The translations under genes and the position numbers were made by a program. A stretch of 64,000 nucleotides of DNA, taken from positions 1,323,001 through 1,387,000 of the forward strand of contig NZ_JAUSVF010000001.1 in the NCBI RefSeq assembly GCF_030814475.1. Direction: 5' to 3'. The notes under the pieces are model-generated. The model saw nothing but the letters and a program-made list of their open reading frames with translations. It made no database searches and was not told the origin of the DNA. The DNA is from Pararhizobium capsulatum DSM 1112 (GTDB lineage: Bacteria; Pseudomonadota; Alphaproteobacteria; Rhizobiales; Rhizobiaceae). Below, one piece after another: positions 27,191 through 36,516 of the stretch; the stretch's first letter is position 1; the number at the start of each line of letters is the position of its first letter.

Positions 27191-27218
27191 CCCTCTTCTT
27201 CCCGCGGGGGAGAGAGGG
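27191..27218. repeat. REP-like imperfect palindrome between fliQ and flhA
   Basis: An imperfect hairpin with CCCTCT and AGAGGG outer arms around CCCGCGGG. It resembles the arms of the rhizobial intergenic palindromes at 50052 and 62306. It could modulate readthrough from fliQ into flhA. Confidence 0.4.
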
Positions 27219-27323
27219 AGTTCGCCGACACCCTCGCGCAAGCTTGGAAGGCTAGGTCTGAGGCCTAAACTGGGGCAGCAGGTATGAATGCTGCCCGCCT
27301 CTCATGAAGAGACGGAATTTCCG

Positions 27324-29411
27324 ATGGCACAACCTCCTGCTCTGATCATCCCGAAAGTGGCGCCTCGTGGCCGTGATATCGGCTTCGCGCTCGGTATCGT
27401 GGCGATCCTGTCGATCCTCTTCCTGCCGATCCCGCCCTTTCTGATCGACCTCGGGCTTGCCTTCTCCATCTCTTTCTCCGTTCTCATCCTGATGGTGTCG
27501 CTGTGGATCCAGCGCCCGCTGGATTTCTCGTCCTTTCCGATCATTCTGCTGATCTCGACGATGACCCGTCTGTCGCTGAACATTGCGACGACGCGCGTCA
27601 TTCTCTCACATGGGCATCTGGGTCACGATGCGGCGGGCGGCGTGATCGCCGGCTTCGCAAGCCTCGTGATGTCCGGTGACTTCGTCATCGGTCTGATCGT
27701 CTTCCTCATTCTGATCACGGTGAACTTCATCGTCATCACCAAGGGCGCGACGCGTATCGCCGAAGTCGGCGCCCGCTTCACCCTCGATGCCATTCCCGGC
27801 AAGCAGATGTCGATCGACGCCGACCTTTCGGCCGGCCTCATCGACGAAAAGGAAGCCCAGCGCCGTCGTCGCGAACTGGAAGAGGAAAGCTCCTTCTTCG
27901 GTTCGATGGACGGTGCCTCGAAATTCGTGCGCGGCGACGCGATCGCGGGTCTTCTGATCACCGGCATCAACATCTTCGGCGGCATCATCATCGGTTATGT
28001 CCGTCACGGCATGTCGATCGGCGAGGCGGCGGACGTTTTCGTCAAGCTTTCGGTCGGTGACGGTCTGGTCTCGCAGATCCCCGCCCTGATCGTTTCGCTC
28101 GCAGCCGGCCTGCTTGTGTCGCGCGGCGGCACGGCCGGTTCCACCGACCAGGCCGTCGTCGGACAGCTCATCAACTATCCGCGCGCGCTGATGCTTGCCT
28201 CCGGTCTGATAATCATGCTGGCGCTGATGCCAGGCCTTCCGTTCTTCCCGTTCGCCGTTCTCGGCGGCGGCATGGCCTTCCTGTCCTGGATCATCCCGCG
28301 CCAGCTCGAAGCGGCCAGCAAGGCCAAGCGAGAGGCGGAGCAGCAGGTTGCCTCGCAGGTCAAGGACACGGAGAAGGACTCGGTCAAGTCGGTCCTGAAG
28401 ACCGCGGAAGTCGAACTCCTGCTCGGCAAGCAGGTTTCCACGCGGCTTCTCGGCTTGCACCAGGAACTGGCCTTCCGCGTGGGCAAGATGCGCCGCAAGT
28501 TTGCCGGCCAGTACGGTCTCATCGTCCCGGAAATCAAGGTGTCGGACGACATCAGCATTCCGGACAAGGCCTATCACATCCGCATCCACGGGACGACGAT
28601 CGCCTCGAACACGGTGCGTGTCGGGGAAGTCATCGTCGTCACCGGCGGTGGCCGTCGCCCGAGCGTTCCGGGGGACGATATCCGCGAACCCGCATTCGGC
28701 ATGCCGGCGGTCTCGATCCTGGAAACCTTCACGGAAGATCTGAAGCGCGAAGGCTTCCACCCGATCGACAACGTCTCCGTCGTGCTGACGCACCTGTCGG
28801 AAGTCATCCGCAACAACCTGCCGCAGCTTCTCTCCTACAAGGACGTGAAAATCCTCATCGAACGTCTCGATCCGGAATACCGCAAGCTGGCGGATGAAAT
28901 CTGCACCTCGCACATGTCGTATTCGGGCCTGCAGGCCGTGCTGAAGCTGTTGCTGGCCGAGCGTGTCTCGATCCGCAACCTGCATCTGATCCTCGAAGCG
29001 GTCGCCGAACTTGCGCCGCATGTCAGGAAGACCGAGCAGATCGTCGAGCATGTTCGCGTGCGAATGTCGCAGCAGCTTTGCGGGGATCTGGCCGACAACG
29101 GCACGCTGCGCGTCCTGCGCCTCGGCAGCAAATGGGACATGGTGTTCCATCAGGCACTGAAGCGCGATGCCAAGGGCGAAATCGTCGAATTCGATATCGA
29201 TCCACGTCACCTGGAGGAGTTTTCCGAGCAGGCCACGTTGGTCATCCGTGAACATCTCGACCGCGGCATGCCGTTCGTACTGGTAAGTTCGCCCGAATCT
29301 CGCTCTTATGTGCGCATGATCATCGAACGTCTTTTCGCAACACTGCCGGTACTCAGCCATGTCGAGCTCGCCAAGGGCCTCGAGATCAAGATCATCGGCT
29401 CGATTTCATGA
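27324..29411 (+). CDS. flhA: Flagellar export protein FlhA
   Basis: The 695-residue product starts at ATG 27324 ([20 protein letters not shown]); an earlier in-frame start at 27288 is not supported. The N-terminal half (about 20-320) has the expected eight membrane helices and the FHIPEP signature '[17 protein letters not shown]' with '[54 protein letters not shown]'. The C-terminal half is the cytoplasmic nonameric docking ring for chaperone-substrate complexes. It overlaps fliR by four bases. Confidence 0.97.
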   Translation: MAQPPALIIPKVAPRGRDIGFALGIVAILSILFLPIPPFLIDLGLAFSISFSVLILMVSLWIQRPLDFSSFPIILLISTMTRLSLNIATTRVILSHGHLGHDAAGGVIAGFASLVMSGDFVIGLIVFLILITVNFIVITKGATRIAEVGARFTLDAIPGKQMSIDADLSAGLIDEKEAQRRRRELEEESSFFGSMDGASKFVRGDAIAGLLITGINIFGGIIIGYVRHGMSIGEAADVFVKLSVGDGLVSQIPALIVSLAAGLLVSRGGTAGSTDQAVVGQLINYPRALMLASGLIIMLALMPGLPFFPFAVLGGGMAFLSWIIPRQLEAASKAKREAEQQVASQVKDTEKDSVKSVLKTAEVELLLGKQVSTRLLGLHQELAFRVGKMRRKFAGQYGLIVPEIKVSDDISIPDKAYHIRIHGTTIASNTVRVGEVIVVTGGGRRPSVPGDDIREPAFGMPAVSILETFTEDLKREGFHPIDNVSVVLTHLSEVIRNNLPQLLSYKDVKILIERLDPEYRKLADEICTSHMSYSGLQAVLKLLLAERVSIRNLHLILEAVAELAPHVRKTEQIVEHVRVRMSQQLCGDLADNGTLRVLRLGSKWDMVFHQALKRDAKGEIVEFDIDPRHLEEFSEQATLVIREHLDRGMPFVLVSSPESRSYVRMIIERLFATLPVLSHVELAKGLEIKIIGSIS

Positions 29412-30160
29412 TCACCGACCCGGAAGGCACGGTGCTGGCGCTGTTTGCGGCGTTCTGCCGGATCGGCGGCTGCATCATGGTCATGCCGGGTTTCTCGACC
29501 GCGCGCGTCTCCGTCAATATCCGCCTTCTGCTCGCCGCGGCGATATCGATGGCGATCCTGCCGATCATGTGGGACCAGATCTATCCCCAGGTCACCGGCA
29601 AGGGCCACACCTACATCTACCTTATTGCCACGGAGACTGTCATCGGCTCGGTCATCGGCCTGATCTCCCGCTATTATGTCCTTGGGCTTCAGTTCGCCGG
29701 TACGGTCCTGACGATGATGATAGGCTTCAATGCTCCGCCATCGGCCGACGTTCTGGAAGACACGCCGGAAAACCAGCTGACCAACATGATCAGCTTCGCC
29801 GGGCTCATGATGCTGTTCATGCTGGATTTCCACCACGTCATGATCGAGAGCCTGGTCGATTCTTACAAGGTCATGCCGATCGGTGTCGGTTTTGACCCGC
29901 AGGGTGTGCTGATCACGCTGACAAACGCGCTGGAAACCACCTTCATGATCATGCTGAGGCTGGCGAGCCCGTTTCTGATCTATGGCCTCCTGTTCAACCT
30001 CGCCATCGGCCTCGTCAACAAGCTGGCGCCGGCGATCCCGATCTACTTCATATCGCTTCCCTATCTCATCATGGGCGGCATGTTCCTGCTCTATCTCGGT
30101 ATCGCTGCGATGCTGAAGCTGTTTGCCGACGGGTTCGGACCCGTCATGCTGGGGGGGTGA
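29408..30160 (+). CDS. fliR: Flagellar export gate protein FliR
   Basis: The 250-residue protein has about six membrane segments and the FliR pattern '[42 protein letters not shown]' near the N-terminus and '[42 protein letters not shown]' near the C-terminus. It starts in the flhA stop and ends in a run of seven G followed by TGA that overlaps the next start. Confidence 0.96.
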   Translation: MITDPEGTVLALFAAFCRIGGCIMVMPGFSTARVSVNIRLLLAAAISMAILPIMWDQIYPQVTGKGHTYIYLIATETVIGSVIGLISRYYVLGLQFAGTVLTMMIGFNAPPSADVLEDTPENQLTNMISFAGLMMLFMLDFHHVMIESLVDSYKVMPIGVGFDPQGVLITLTNALETTFMIMLRLASPFLIYGLLFNLAIGLVNKLAPAIPIYFISLPYLIMGGMFLLYLGIAAMLKLFADGFGPVMLGG

Positions 30161-30579
30161 CGTCCGTGGAGCTCCGTTCCAAGAAATTAAAGCGCCTGGT
30201 CGCGGTTCAGCGTCATCTCGAGCAGATGGCTGAGTCAGAGCTTGCCGAAACATCACGTCAACGGCGCGAACTCTCCGAAACGATCGACGTCGTCGTGGAT
30301 GCCATGGGTTCGGCGAAGCCGCTGCACGCCATGTTCTCCGGGCACTATGCCTCCCAGCTCGGTCGCCTTGCCCAGAAGGACCAGATGCTTCTCGGCATCC
30401 AGCAGGTTCACGAAGCACGCGTTCTGAAGGAACGGGCAAAGGGTGACCGTCTGGAAGAGAATATGAAGGATGCGAGGACGGCAGAAGATCGCGAAGAGGC
30501 GGATAATGCCATCTACGATCTCATCGACCAGCACACCATGGGCGTGCCTCCAGCTTCCGGTAAGGTTGGCCACTCATAG
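30157..30579 (+). CDS. FliJ-like coiled-coil protein of the flagellar cluster
   Basis: The 140-residue protein is charged and mostly helical, with a long coiled coil (about 5-115, 'SKKLKRLVAVQRHLEQMAESELAETSRQRRELSETIDVVVDAM...QMLLGIQQVHEARVLKERAKGDRLEENMKDARTAEDREEADNAIYDLID'). Size and layout match FliJ, the export ATPase stalk, which is otherwise missing from the cluster. The start is uncertain: GTG 30157 overlaps the fliR stop, but GTG 30166 has a better-spaced G-rich ribosome-binding site. Assignment as FliJ is inference. Confidence 0.6.
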   Translation: MTSVELRSKKLKRLVAVQRHLEQMAESELAETSRQRRELSETIDVVVDAMGSAKPLHAMFSGHYASQLGRLAQKDQMLLGIQQVHEARVLKERAKGDRLEENMKDARTAEDREEADNAIYDLIDQHTMGVPPASGKVGHS

Positions 30580-30695
30580 TGCCACCTCAAGGCCGGCGTC
30601 TCGCGCGTCGGCATCACTGACCGAAAAGACCGACATTCAGGAGCCGACGGGGGATCGAATTCCCACGTCTGCCCGTGGACGAAAAGGACTGTCCG

Positions 30696-31262
30696 ATGGC
30701 CATATCTCCGCCCAGCGATCTCGTTTTGGATGTCGTGCGCGCCGCAGACCCGACCGAGGTCCAGGAAGCGCAGGCGCGACTGAAAGCCAATCAGGCGGCA
30801 TTCCGCGCCACCAGTCTGGCGGAAAACGGCAATGGCTTTGCCAATACCGTTGCGGTGCTCAACCAGAACGAAGGAAGCTCCGGTCTCGGCAACATCAACA
30901 ATCGCGCCGAGCCGGTCAAGATTCCGGAAACCTACCGGAAGTTCGAGGCGATGGTGCTGCAGAACTTCGTGAAGTCCATGCTGCCGACCGACAGCGAAGA
31001 AGTCTACGGCAAAGGCACCGCCGGCAATATGTGGAAGAGCATGATGGCCGAGCAGGTCGCCAATGTCATGGCGGAAGGCGACGGCGTTGGCATTGCCAAA
31101 AGCATGATCACCGACCGCATCGTCGGGGAGGACGGTCCGGACCGCGTCAATGCATCGCTCGACGGCAACGACAACAATGTCGCGCTGAGCATGGTGCAGG
31201 AATATCAGCGCAAGGCCGTCGATCAGTTCATGGGAACTGAAGAGAAGAAAGATCAGCCGTAG
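30696..31262 (+). CDS. Rod-binding protein (FlgJ N-domain-like)
   Basis: The 188-residue product starts at ATG 30696 after AAAGGA. The core 'PETYRKFEAMVLQNFVKSMLPTDSEEVYGKGTAGNMWKSMMAEQVANVMAEGDGVGIAKSMI' (about 78-140) is the rod-binding domain found at the N-terminus of enteric FlgJ. The muramidase half of FlgJ is absent; the lytic transglycosylase at 20234 may replace it. The C-terminus is polar and short. Confidence 0.82.
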   Translation: MAISPPSDLVLDVVRAADPTEVQEAQARLKANQAAFRATSLAENGNGFANTVAVLNQNEGSSGLGNINNRAEPVKIPETYRKFEAMVLQNFVKSMLPTDSEEVYGKGTAGNMWKSMMAEQVANVMAEGDGVGIAKSMITDRIVGEDGPDRVNASLDGNDNNVALSMVQEYQRKAVDQFMGTEEKKDQP

Positions 31263-31410
31263 CGCGTACCTTTGGAACGCCCGGCATTTCGAGACTGGCG
31301 TCCATCAACATAACAGTTTCCCGGTTGCGAAATCGGGAAACCCGCAAACGAATTCTGCGCATCGTCGCGTGCTGGCCGATCAGCATACATGCGCTTGAGG
31401 GAGCTAAAAG

Positions 31411-31779
31411 ATGGAAGCTGCTGCATCCAGTGACGTGCGTATCCGCAATGTGCTTGGCCGTCTCGAGATGATCCTCGACAACGAGAACGAGCGCATCGGG
31501 GTGGATCCCAGCTTCGATCTGAAGATGTCCAATGCACGCAAGAGCCGCTGCCTCTATGAGCTGACTATGCTTCATCGCAATGCGCCGCTCGATGAGATCT
31601 CGCCATCCTTCATCGATCAGACCAAGCACATTCGCGTCAAGCTGATGGCGAACTCCCAAAAGGTCAACGCCCAGATGGAAGCCTGCCGCTCGGTCGTCGA
31701 TATCCTGAAGACCGTCGCCAAGAATGCCGAGGCAGACGGCATCTACTCGCAGGAACAGTTCTGCTACGGTAACTTCTGA
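31411..31779 (+). CDS. Putative flagellar chaperone, FlgN-like
   Basis: A 122-residue, predominantly helical soluble protein with 'RIRNVLGRLEMILDNENERIGVDPSFDLKMSNARKSRCLYELTMLHRN' and a C-terminal helix rich in polar residues (about 75-110). Size, helicity and place in the flagellar cluster are compatible with FlgN, the chaperone of FlgK and FlgL, for which there is no other candidate here. Its last base overlaps the next start codon (A of ATG at 31779). The upstream gap contains an 8-base-stem hairpin (31316-31341). Function inferred. Confidence 0.5.
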   Translation: MEAAASSDVRIRNVLGRLEMILDNENERIGVDPSFDLKMSNARKSRCLYELTMLHRNAPLDEISPSFIDQTKHIRVKLMANSQKVNAQMEACRSVVDILKTVAKNAEADGIYSQEQFCYGNF

Positions 31780-32336
31780 TGCTCAAACTCGTTTTTGTCG
31801 GCGTCTGGGTCTGTGCCGTTACGCTCGGCTCTGTCTACTATTCGATGCAGCAGGCCTCCGCGCCGGTGGTATCGGATGCCGACGCCGAGCGTAAGGCCTT
31901 GCAGGAATATGTGCCCGGCGAGTTGATCACGGTCCCCGTCATCACCGACGGCGCGGTCCAGGGATACTTCCTGACCAAGCTTTCCTTCGCCGTCGACAAA
32001 AACAAGATCAAGACCCTGCATGTGCCACTCAAGGAAAGCGTCACGAGCGCGCTCTACGATATCCTTGTCGGTCAGCGGCTGATCAATGTCGCCGACACCA
32101 GCAATTTCGATCTCGCGAATTTCAAGACAAAGGTGAAGGAAGGGCTGAACAAGGATTTCGAGGACGAGATCATCTTCGAGGTGCTGGTCGAGCAGCTCGA
32201 ATACCTCTCCAAAGCGGATGTTGCACGCCTTGCCAATGCCCCCAACGAGCCGAAGCAGCGCCCTGTCGCTATCATCGACAAGAACGGCAATACTGCCCAG
32301 GACGAACTGCCGGGCAAGGAAGCCGCCGCGCACTGA
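31779..32336 (+). CDS. Inner-membrane-anchored protein of unknown function in the flagellar cluster
   Basis: The 185-residue protein has one N-terminal membrane helix (about 1-24, MLKLVFVGVWVCAVTLGSVYYSM) that may also act as a signal anchor, then an exported domain. 'VPVITDGAVQGYFLTKLSFAVDKNKIKTLHVPLKESVTSALYDIL' (about 47-90) and 'KTKVKEGLNKDFEDEIIFEVLVEQLEYLSK' recall the FliL-type periplasmic fold in pattern only. It is the last gene of the flagellar region and is followed by a strong terminator. Unrecognised family; role in motility is inference from position. Confidence 0.75.
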   Translation: MLKLVFVGVWVCAVTLGSVYYSMQQASAPVVSDADAERKALQEYVPGELITVPVITDGAVQGYFLTKLSFAVDKNKIKTLHVPLKESVTSALYDILVGQRLINVADTSNFDLANFKTKVKEGLNKDFEDEIIFEVLVEQLEYLSKADVARLANAPNEPKQRPVAIIDKNGNTAQDELPGKEAAAH

Positions 32337-32367
32337 TGTTTCTTAGACAGATGCGTAGGTGAAGACA

Positions 32368-32409
32368 GAGCGGGATGCGGCCGGTGTGGCCCTCCCGCTC
32401 AATTTTTTT
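32368..32409 (+). terminator. Intrinsic terminator closing the flagellar region
   Basis: GAGCGGGA (32368-32375) and TCCCGCTC (32393-32400) form a stem, with an inner GGCC pair in the loop, followed by AATTTTTTT. It overlaps the 3' end of the convergent glycosyltransferase gene. Confidence 0.88.
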
Positions 32410-33388
32410 CCGGGTTTCGATATTGCTCGTTGATCAGACCGAACTCCGCCATCAGCCTGCCAATCGCCACGTGGAAGTGAAACAGCACCGTCGGGGCAAC
32501 ACCCGTGCGCCGCCACAGCGTGAGGCCGCGGAACGGCGAGGCGGCGAGCAGCAGCAACGAATGTCCGATGGTGCGGATGCGACCTGCCAGGCCGGGTCTT
32601 GCCCTGTGGGCGAGTTGAGCGGAGAGGGCGCCCGTCCGGAGGCTGCGCGCCCTGATCCAGGACCCTTCCGTGCGTCGGGCGGGGATCGTTTCCGTAACCC
32701 AGGCATCGTTTGCCCAGGCAAAACAAAATCCTTCCGCACGACATCGCCGGTAGAAGTCGCTGTCGCCACCGCCGGTGAAATTGAAGGCGGGGTCGAGAAA
32801 GGGTGTCGGCATCCGACGCAGCACGGTGCTGCTGATCAACACGTTTCCCGAAGAGTATAGGATCGGCACCGGTCCGCTTGTGTCATAATGGGGCGTGAAG
32901 ACGGGATGCTGCTTCAACGCGCTACGCGCCTTGTCCTCGAAATCAGGCAGCTGCGGACCGCCGACGAGGTCCGCTCCTGTCTGCTGATGTACCGAGATGA
33001 GATTTTCCAGCCACGACGGTGCAGCCACCTCGTCATCGTCAATGACCGCCAGTGCCTTCATCTGCGGGTAGCTCGAAAGGGCCGCTGTCCAGCCGGCGTT
33101 GTAGGCGTGGCAATTGCCGCGGTCGTGCGCGACAACGATCAGCGCGTTGACCCGATGCTGAAGAAAGAAGTCCCTTGCAGCGTGCGCACCCGCCAATCCC
33201 TCGGCATCGTTCTCCATCACGACAATTGCGAAGGGGCAGCCGGGCTGCTGAGAAAGCACAGTCTTTAGCGTTTTTACGAGATGTTCGGGCCTGCGGAAGG
33301 TCGGCAGCGTGACGACGATTTCGACGCTATCGGCCGGATCGGGCGCCTGCTGGTGGAACATCGAGACGTGCGGCGCTGTCGGGGTCAT
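32399..33388 (-). CDS. Family 2 glycosyltransferase (ExoM-like)
   Basis: The 329-residue protein has a GT-A fold start (about 22-60, 'VEIVVTLPTFRRPEHLVKTLKTVLSQQPGCPFAIVVMEND') and the metal-binding acidic motif in 'MKALAVIDDDEVAAPSWLENLI' (about residues 114-135). A second acidic/aromatic segment is 'GGGDSDFYRRCRAEGFCFAWANDAWVTE'. This arrangement resembles ExoM, which adds a glucose in succinoglycan assembly. It faces the flagellar region and diverges from the GT4-type gene at 33546. The sugar and acceptor are unknown. Confidence 0.85.
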   Translation of the reverse strand: MTPTAPHVSMFHQQAPDPADSVEIVVTLPTFRRPEHLVKTLKTVLSQQPGCPFAIVVMENDAEGLAGAHAARDFFLQHRVNALIVVAHDRGNCHAYNAGWTAALSSYPQMKALAVIDDDEVAAPSWLENLISVHQQTGADLVGGPQLPDFEDKARSALKQHPVFTPHYDTSGPVPILYSSGNVLISSTVLRRMPTPFLDPAFNFTGGGDSDFYRRCRAEGFCFAWANDAWVTETIPARRTEGSWIRARSLRTGALSAQLAHRARPGLAGRIRTIGHSLLLLAASPFRGLTLWRRTGVAPTVLFHFHVAIGRLMAEFGLINEQYRNPEKN

Positions 33389-33545
33389 TTCTTGGCCTGT
33401 CTAAGAGCTGATGCGAGCCTACTAAAGCAAATCTTCCTAAACAGATGCTGAATTCCGGAATTCGCTTTTGAATGAATAGTTTAAGCGTGATTTCACGTCG
33501 TGTTGCTACAGTCTGGGAAGTTGAACTCAAGTCTCGTGTGGCGAC

Positions 33546-34805
33546 ATGCATCTGCTATTCGTTTCCTCGTTGGTCCCCGTGCAGAAACCGTCTTCCGGTT
33601 TCGATATCGCCAATCGTGCCGTGATCGATGGGCTGGTGGCCCTTGGCCACCGGGTCAGTGTTGTCGGCTTTATCGAGCCGGGCCAGGAGCCTGCCCGCCC
33701 GCAGGACACACACATTCTTGGCGAAGCCCAACTCTCCAACGCGAGGGTGGGCGCAGCAACCAAGCTTGGCTGGCTGCTCACCGCCTTGGTGCGGGGTACC
33801 AGCCTGTCTTCAGCGAAAATGCTCAGGGTCTCAATCGAGCGGATCGAGGCTCTGCTTGCCGAGTTGCTACCGTTCGATGGGATCATACTGAATTCGGTGC
33901 AGCTCCCTGCAGCCTTCGTCGCCGTTTTTCAGCGGTACCCGAATATCTATGTCGGCCATAATATCGAAGCGGATTCCGCGCTGGCAAATGCGGAACGGGC
34001 GCGCAGCCGCTTCGAGCGCATGATGTTCTCGCGAGAGGCGCGTTATCTCGAACAGTACGAACGGCAGCTGGCGCAAGGCGCGACGCGGATCTGGACCTTT
34101 GCGGAACCCGATCGCTTTGGCTTTGGCTACCTTCTATCGGACAAGGCGAGCGTTTTGCCGCTTGTGACCCAGTGGGACGCGCCCGATACGCTTGCACCCG
34201 TTCCGGTGGAGTACGATCTCGGCCTGATCGGCACATGGAGTTGGAAGCCGAACCGCATCGGCCTCGACTGGTTCCTGAACAGGATCGTGCCGCTTCTGCC
34301 GTCGGAAATGACGATCGCGATTGCCGGACAGATTGCTGGTGCTCCCGCTGTTTCCCATCCAGGCGTCAAATTTCTCGGTCGGGTGCCGGATGCACGCGCC
34401 TTCATTGCCGCAAGCGGGGTGGTGCCGCTTGTCAGCAAGAGCGGGACGGGCGTCCAGCTGAAGTCGATCGAGGCCTTTGAGCTCGGTCTGCCGACCGTTG
34501 CGACGCGTCAGTCGCTGCGCGGGATCGATGTGATCCCGTCAAACTGTGCCATCGCCGACAATGAGGCAGAATTCGCCCGGCTGCTGACCGAGCGCGTTGC
34601 CGGCGTCGGCGCCGGGACCACTTCCCGGGTCTCCGGAACCCTGTTCCACCATGCCCAGAGATCGCGGCTTCTCGAAACGCTCCAGGACGGGCTTTCCAAG
34701 CTTGGCGGTGCTGCAACTCAGCAGGATCCGATTGCAAGCCATCCCCCGGCAAGTGGCAAGGGGCGGTTTCCCCTCGCGGTCCATGAAGGAGGTAAAGCAA
34801 GATGA
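33546..34805 (+). CDS. Glycosyltransferase, family 4/GT1-superfamily type
   Basis: The 419-residue GT-B protein begins MHLLFVSSLVPVQKPSSGFDIANRAVIDGLVALGHRVSVVGF, the usual N-lobe start. The C-lobe (about 220-370) contains 'YDLGLIGTWSWKPNRIGLDWFLNRIVPLL...IAIAGQIAGAP', 'GVKFLGRVPDARAFIAASGVVPLVSKSGTGVQLKSIEAFELGLPTVATRQSLRGID', with the Glu and Gly-rich nucleotide-sugar loop of the family. The C-terminal tail (about 380-419) is disordered. Its stop overlaps the wecG-like start by four bases, so the two are coupled. Confidence 0.88.
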   Translation: MHLLFVSSLVPVQKPSSGFDIANRAVIDGLVALGHRVSVVGFIEPGQEPARPQDTHILGEAQLSNARVGAATKLGWLLTALVRGTSLSSAKMLRVSIERIEALLAELLPFDGIILNSVQLPAAFVAVFQRYPNIYVGHNIEADSALANAERARSRFERMMFSREARYLEQYERQLAQGATRIWTFAEPDRFGFGYLLSDKASVLPLVTQWDAPDTLAPVPVEYDLGLIGTWSWKPNRIGLDWFLNRIVPLLPSEMTIAIAGQIAGAPAVSHPGVKFLGRVPDARAFIAASGVVPLVSKSGTGVQLKSIEAFELGLPTVATRQSLRGIDVIPSNCAIADNEAEFARLLTERVAGVGAGTTSRVSGTLFHHAQRSRLLETLQDGLSKLGGAATQQDPIASHPPASGKGRFPLAVHEGGKAR

Positions 34806-35617
34806 ACCTTGTTCCCGGTATTCAGATTGTTCCGTCTCAACGGATGATCTTCGATATTCCCGTGTGCGATCTGAGCTGGGCGGAAGCCTTCAGCTTTGCC
34901 GATGAACTGGCGTCGATGCCCATCGGCCAGACGGTGATTTCGTTCCTGAATGCCAACAACGCCAATCTTGCATTGCAGGATAAGGAGTATCACGACATCC
35001 TTTCGCGCCATATCGTGCTGCCGGATGGCCATGGCGTCGATATCGCTTCGCGCGTCCTGCACGGAAAGGTTTTCCCGGCCAATCTCAACGGTACGGATTT
35101 CGTGCCGGCCCTGATGACCTACATGACGACGCCCCGTCGCGTCGCCATGATCGGCGCCACGCAGGATGTTTTGAAGCGCGCAGCCGCCAACTTCAAGAAA
35201 CACGCGCCGTGGCACACCTTCATCCCGGTCAGCGACGGCTATTTCGATCCCTCGCAATCCGATGCGGTCATGGCACGGGTCCGGGAAGCAAGGCCGGATA
35301 TCCTGCTGGTTGCCATGGGAAGTCCGAGACAGGAAAAATGGATTGATCGCCACGTCGGTCCCGGCCATGCCCGCCTGATCATCGGCGTCGGTGCGCTGTT
35401 TGACTTCGTCGCCGACGAGGTGCCGCGTGCGTCCGAGACCGTGCGCCAGTTGCGGCTGGAGTGGCTACACCGCCTGCTGCACGAGCCCCGTCGCCTCTGG
35501 CGCCGCTATATCATTGGAAACCCACTTTTCCTGTGCCGTGTTTTGCGTCATAAGTTGACCATGAGTTCGCGGACGCCGCCGAAAGGTGCCCGACGGATCG
35601 GACAAAGGTTGCTCTGA
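34802..35617 (+). CDS. WecG/TagA/CpsF-family glycosyltransferase (GT26)
   Basis: The 271-residue protein has the family features 'VISFLNANNANLALQDKEYHDILSRHIVLPDGHGVDIASRVL' (about 45-85), 'VAMIGATQDVLKRAAANFKK' and 'RPDILLVAMGSPRQEKWIDRHVG...IIGVGALFDFVADEVPRASETVRQLRLEWLHRLLHEPRRLWRRYI'. Members transfer ManNAc(A), glucuronate or glucose to a lipid-linked sugar at the membrane face; the C-terminal Arg-rich, hydrophobic segment suggests membrane attachment. The donor cannot be told from sequence. Confidence 0.92.
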   Translation: MNLVPGIQIVPSQRMIFDIPVCDLSWAEAFSFADELASMPIGQTVISFLNANNANLALQDKEYHDILSRHIVLPDGHGVDIASRVLHGKVFPANLNGTDFVPALMTYMTTPRRVAMIGATQDVLKRAAANFKKHAPWHTFIPVSDGYFDPSQSDAVMARVREARPDILLVAMGSPRQEKWIDRHVGPGHARLIIGVGALFDFVADEVPRASETVRQLRLEWLHRLLHEPRRLWRRYIIGNPLFLCRVLRHKLTMSSRTPPKGARRIGQRLL

Positions 35618-35629
35618 CGGATCGGTTTC

Positions 35630-36505
35630 ATGCGCACAGCTGTTGTAACGGCATCCTATGCCGGGGATTTCGAGCGCTGCCGGCTGCTTTGCGAAAGCAT
35701 GGACCTGCGTCTCAAGGGCAGCTGGACCCACTATATCCTCGTCGCGCCGTTTGACGTTTCCCTGTTTCGAACGCTGGAGGGACCACGCCGCCGCATCGTG
35801 TCGGAGCGCGACCTTCTGCCATCTTGGCTGCGCGCCATTCCCGATCCGACCTCGCGTGGTCGCAGCAAGATCTGGATCAGTCCCTTCGGTCTGCCGCTAC
35901 GTGGCTGGCACGTCCAGCAGTTGCGCCGCTTCGCGCTCAGCCGTCATATCAATGAGGAGGCGATGTTCTCGATCGACTCCGATGTCGTACTGCTCAGGGA
36001 TTTCGATCCCGCCAGCCTTTGGCACAACGGGCGCCTCGCGCTCTATAGCAAGGTGGATGGAATCCAGCCCGAGATGCCGTCAAATCATCTTGAATGGCTT
36101 GCCCATTCCGATCGGCTCCTCGGTATCGGCCCCTACCGGCTGCCGGCCACGGACTATATCAACACGCTGATCGGCTGGCGTAGCGATACCTGCCGCGCGC
36201 TTCTCGATTATATCGAAAATTTGCATGGTCACGGCTGGGTGCGCGCCATCATCCGCTCCCGGCAGTTTTCCGAATGCCTGATCTATGGGCGCTTCGTTGA
36301 TGAGGTGCTGAACGGCGAGGGGCATTATGCCGCCGAAGCGCTGTGCCATGTGCTCTGGACTGAGGACGACTATGAGCGGGACCTGCCGGGCCTGCAGCGT
36401 TTTCTTGCCCGGATGGGGCCAAACCAGATCGGAATTGGCGTCCAGTCTTTCGTCGGGCATGACCTCGACGATATTCGTGCTCTTGTGCTCGGCAACGCAG
36501 CCTGA
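35630..36505 (+). CDS. DUF6492-type protein of polysaccharide loci (putative glycosyltransferase)
   Basis: The 291-residue soluble protein begins MRTAVVTASYAGDFERCRLLCESMDLRL. The 'WHVQQLRRFALSRHINEEAMFSIDSDVVLLRDFD' segment (about 95-128) contains a DSDVVLLRDFD motif that resembles the DXD of GT-A transferases. It lies 12 bases after the wecG-like gene. Proteins of this kind (DUF6492) are found in rhizobial polysaccharide loci without a proven reaction. A glycosyltransferase role is inference from the DXD-like motif. Confidence 0.72.
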   Translation: MRTAVVTASYAGDFERCRLLCESMDLRLKGSWTHYILVAPFDVSLFRTLEGPRRRIVSERDLLPSWLRAIPDPTSRGRSKIWISPFGLPLRGWHVQQLRRFALSRHINEEAMFSIDSDVVLLRDFDPASLWHNGRLALYSKVDGIQPEMPSNHLEWLAHSDRLLGIGPYRLPATDYINTLIGWRSDTCRALLDYIENLHGHGWVRAIIRSRQFSECLIYGRFVDEVLNGEGHYAAEALCHVLWTEDDYERDLPGLQRFLARMGPNQIGIGVQSFVGHDLDDIRALVLGNAA

Positions 36506-36516
36506 TTTTCCTGAGG

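Noticed and set aside
27606..29360. 584-residue minus-strand frame opposite flhA
   Set aside because: Shadow of flhA. Composition (Asp/Arg/His-rich) and lack of a ribosome-binding site mark it as antisense.
30151..30160. Frameshift site at the seven-G run ending fliR
   Set aside because: fliR ends normally at the TGA and the next gene has its own start codon; no extended frame is gained.
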